From CAVPDA01 sp963702495 (lineage in GTDB: Bacteria; Pseudomonadota; Gammaproteobacteria; Burkholderiales; Rhodocyclaceae), in NCBI GenBank assembly GCA_963702495.1, contig CAVPDA010000018.1, positions 372,001 to 436,000 of the forward strand: a DNA stretch of 64,000 bases. Direction: 5' to 3'. The notes beneath the pieces are model-generated. The model did not search any database. It had not been told where the DNA came from and saw only the letters and a list, made by a program, of their open reading frames with translations. This document shows, piece after piece, positions 63,794 to 64,000 of this stretch (within the stretch, counting starts at the first letter, position 1; every line of letters starts with the position of its first letter). The position numbers were made by a program, and so were the translations under genes.

Positions 63794-64000
63794 CCCGTGG
63801 CTTATACCGGGATCGCTGGGCTTTGTCCAGCTTCGCTAAATCAACCTCTTGGTTTTGCCTGGGTTTCTTGCAAGGGCAAATTCACCCTGGACTCCTATGG
63901 CCGAGGACTTGACAGCTGCGCGCCCCTTGCGACGGTCTGTTGCTGTTCGTCGAGCAGTCGTCGGGGTCGATGCCTGCCATGACCCACAGACGGTCGAAAC

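Larger units (their letters stand above)
61973..63889 (-). mobile_element. ISAs1-family insertion element with 10-bp target duplication
   Basis: The element is 1,917 bases. The left end CACGGTGAATTTG and the right end, inverted, CAGGGTGAATTTG form imperfect terminal repeats. GACTCCTATG stands directly outside both ends (61963-61972 and 63890-63899), a perfect 10-bp target duplication, as expected for ISAs1. A perfect duplication implies a recent insertion. Confidence 0.88.

Overview
The window spans the chromosomal replication origin of a GC-rich proteobacterium, most probably a betaproteobacterium. The evidence is the gene block rsmG, mnmG, mnmE, yidC, yidD, rnpA, rpmH / dnaA, dnaN, gyrB with divergent orientation around 12.6 kb, together with perfect DnaA boxes and two parS-type ParB sites. 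I do not assign a genus.

Layout. 1-12.6 kb is core genome read leftwards. It holds RNA-modification genes (rsmG, mnmG, mnmE), a five-function branched-chain amino-acid ABC transporter encoded by four genes (livM and livG are fused), a TSUP-type exporter bracketed by parS sites, and the yidC-yidD-rnpA-rpmH cluster. 12.6-18.4 kb is the origin and the dnaA-dnaN-gyrB operon, read rightwards. 18.5-28.3 kb is a defence island: a type I restriction-modification locus (hsdR, hsdS, hsdM) interrupted by two HEPN/MNT toxin-antitoxin cassettes. Each cassette ends in a further copy of the hsdR 3' end. A PIN-domain pair sits between hsdS and a frameshifted hsdM, and a PIN-like/NYN protein follows.

28.3-34.2 kb is a mosaic of remnants (glycogen phosphorylase tail, CapA protein, nucleoside deoxyribosyltransferase-like fragment) and intact accessory genes (double cupin, TIR protein, TfoX-like, glyoxalase-like, DUF3014). 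34.4-42.6 kb begins with the 3' half of a tRNA-Arg gene, which looks like an attachment site. Next to it is a gene of about 5.3 kb encoding two tyrosine-recombinase catalytic domains in tandem. 43-52 kb holds secreted proteins, two TIR/FISUMP paralogues, a Xre-RES toxin-antitoxin pair with a palindromic operator, and a broken hydrolase. 52-54 kb holds a degenerate tyrosine recombinase, a cold-shock protein and a broken IHF/HU gene.

54.4-63.9 kb is dense with mobile elements. Two identical 488-bp repeats in inverted orientation bracket an IS110 element, a ParE-type toxin-antitoxin pair and two IS630-like transposase genes, each joined in frame to the DNA-binding N-terminus of a different, unrelated transposase. 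Just outside is a fresh ISAs1-type element with a perfect 10-bp target duplication, whose DUF4338-transposase gene is split at a canonical -1 slippery heptamer.

Several otherwise intact genes carry single-base frameshifts in short homopolymers (mnmE, the IHF gene, possibly the ISAs1 gene). Some of these may be sequencing or assembly errors rather than real lesions.
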